Assembly: GCA_016744275.1 (NCBI GenBank)
Contig: JADGEP010000066.1
Location: forward strand, 1 to 6,696
Source of the DNA: Candidatus Krumholzibacteriia bacterium
GTDB lineage: Bacteria; Krumholzibacteriota; Krumholzibacteriia; LZORAL124-64-63
Direction: 5' to 3'
DNA length: 6,696 bases
This document shows, piece after piece, positions 6,689-6,696 of the stretch; the stretch's first letter is position 1; every line of letters begins with the position of its first letter. A program made the translations under genes and the position numbers. The notes under the pieces were generated by a model. It was not told the origin of the DNA. It searched no databases and worked only from the letters and a program-made list of their open reading frames with translations.

Positions 6689-6696
6689 GTTGGAGA

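Overview
The window carries signalling genes of a Gram-negative bacterium, most likely a proteobacterium. The evidence is a lipobox lipoprotein, a periplasmic TPR sensor kinase, AAGGAG/GAGGG-type ribosome binding sites and a moderately GC-rich sequence. I cannot name the genus. Nearly all of the DNA is accounted for by four protein genes. I see no tRNA, rRNA, CRISPR array, insertion sequence or transposase.

Layout from left to right: bases 1-22 look like the right half of an intrinsic terminator for a gene to the left. A 139-residue lipoprotein gene (95-514, minus strand) is divergent from a 911-residue membrane hybrid histidine kinase with periplasmic TPR repeats (710-3445, plus strand). They share a 195-base intergenic region that holds a perfect 8-base inverted repeat with arms at 655-662 and 679-686. 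The kinase gene converges on a two-gene minus-strand operon across a 239-base gap. In that operon a FIST-domain sensor protein (6676 to 5417) is followed after 10 bases by a soluble GAF-like hybrid histidine kinase (5406 to 3685). The second gene's ribosome binding site overlaps the first gene's stop codon.

How the genes may work together: the FIST/hybrid kinase pair has the arrangement of the NosP/NahK nitric-oxide signalling modules of Pseudomonas, Vibrio and Legionella, where a cytoplasmic FIST haemoprotein controls the autophosphorylation of the kinase encoded beside it. That is the best working hypothesis here, but haem and NO binding cannot be read from the sequence. The TPR kinase would instead sense something in the periplasm or envelope, and the divergent lipoprotein is a possible accessory. 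Both kinases end in a complete receiver domain and neither has a visible Hpt domain. Their phosphate therefore probably passes to an Hpt protein and a final response regulator encoded elsewhere.
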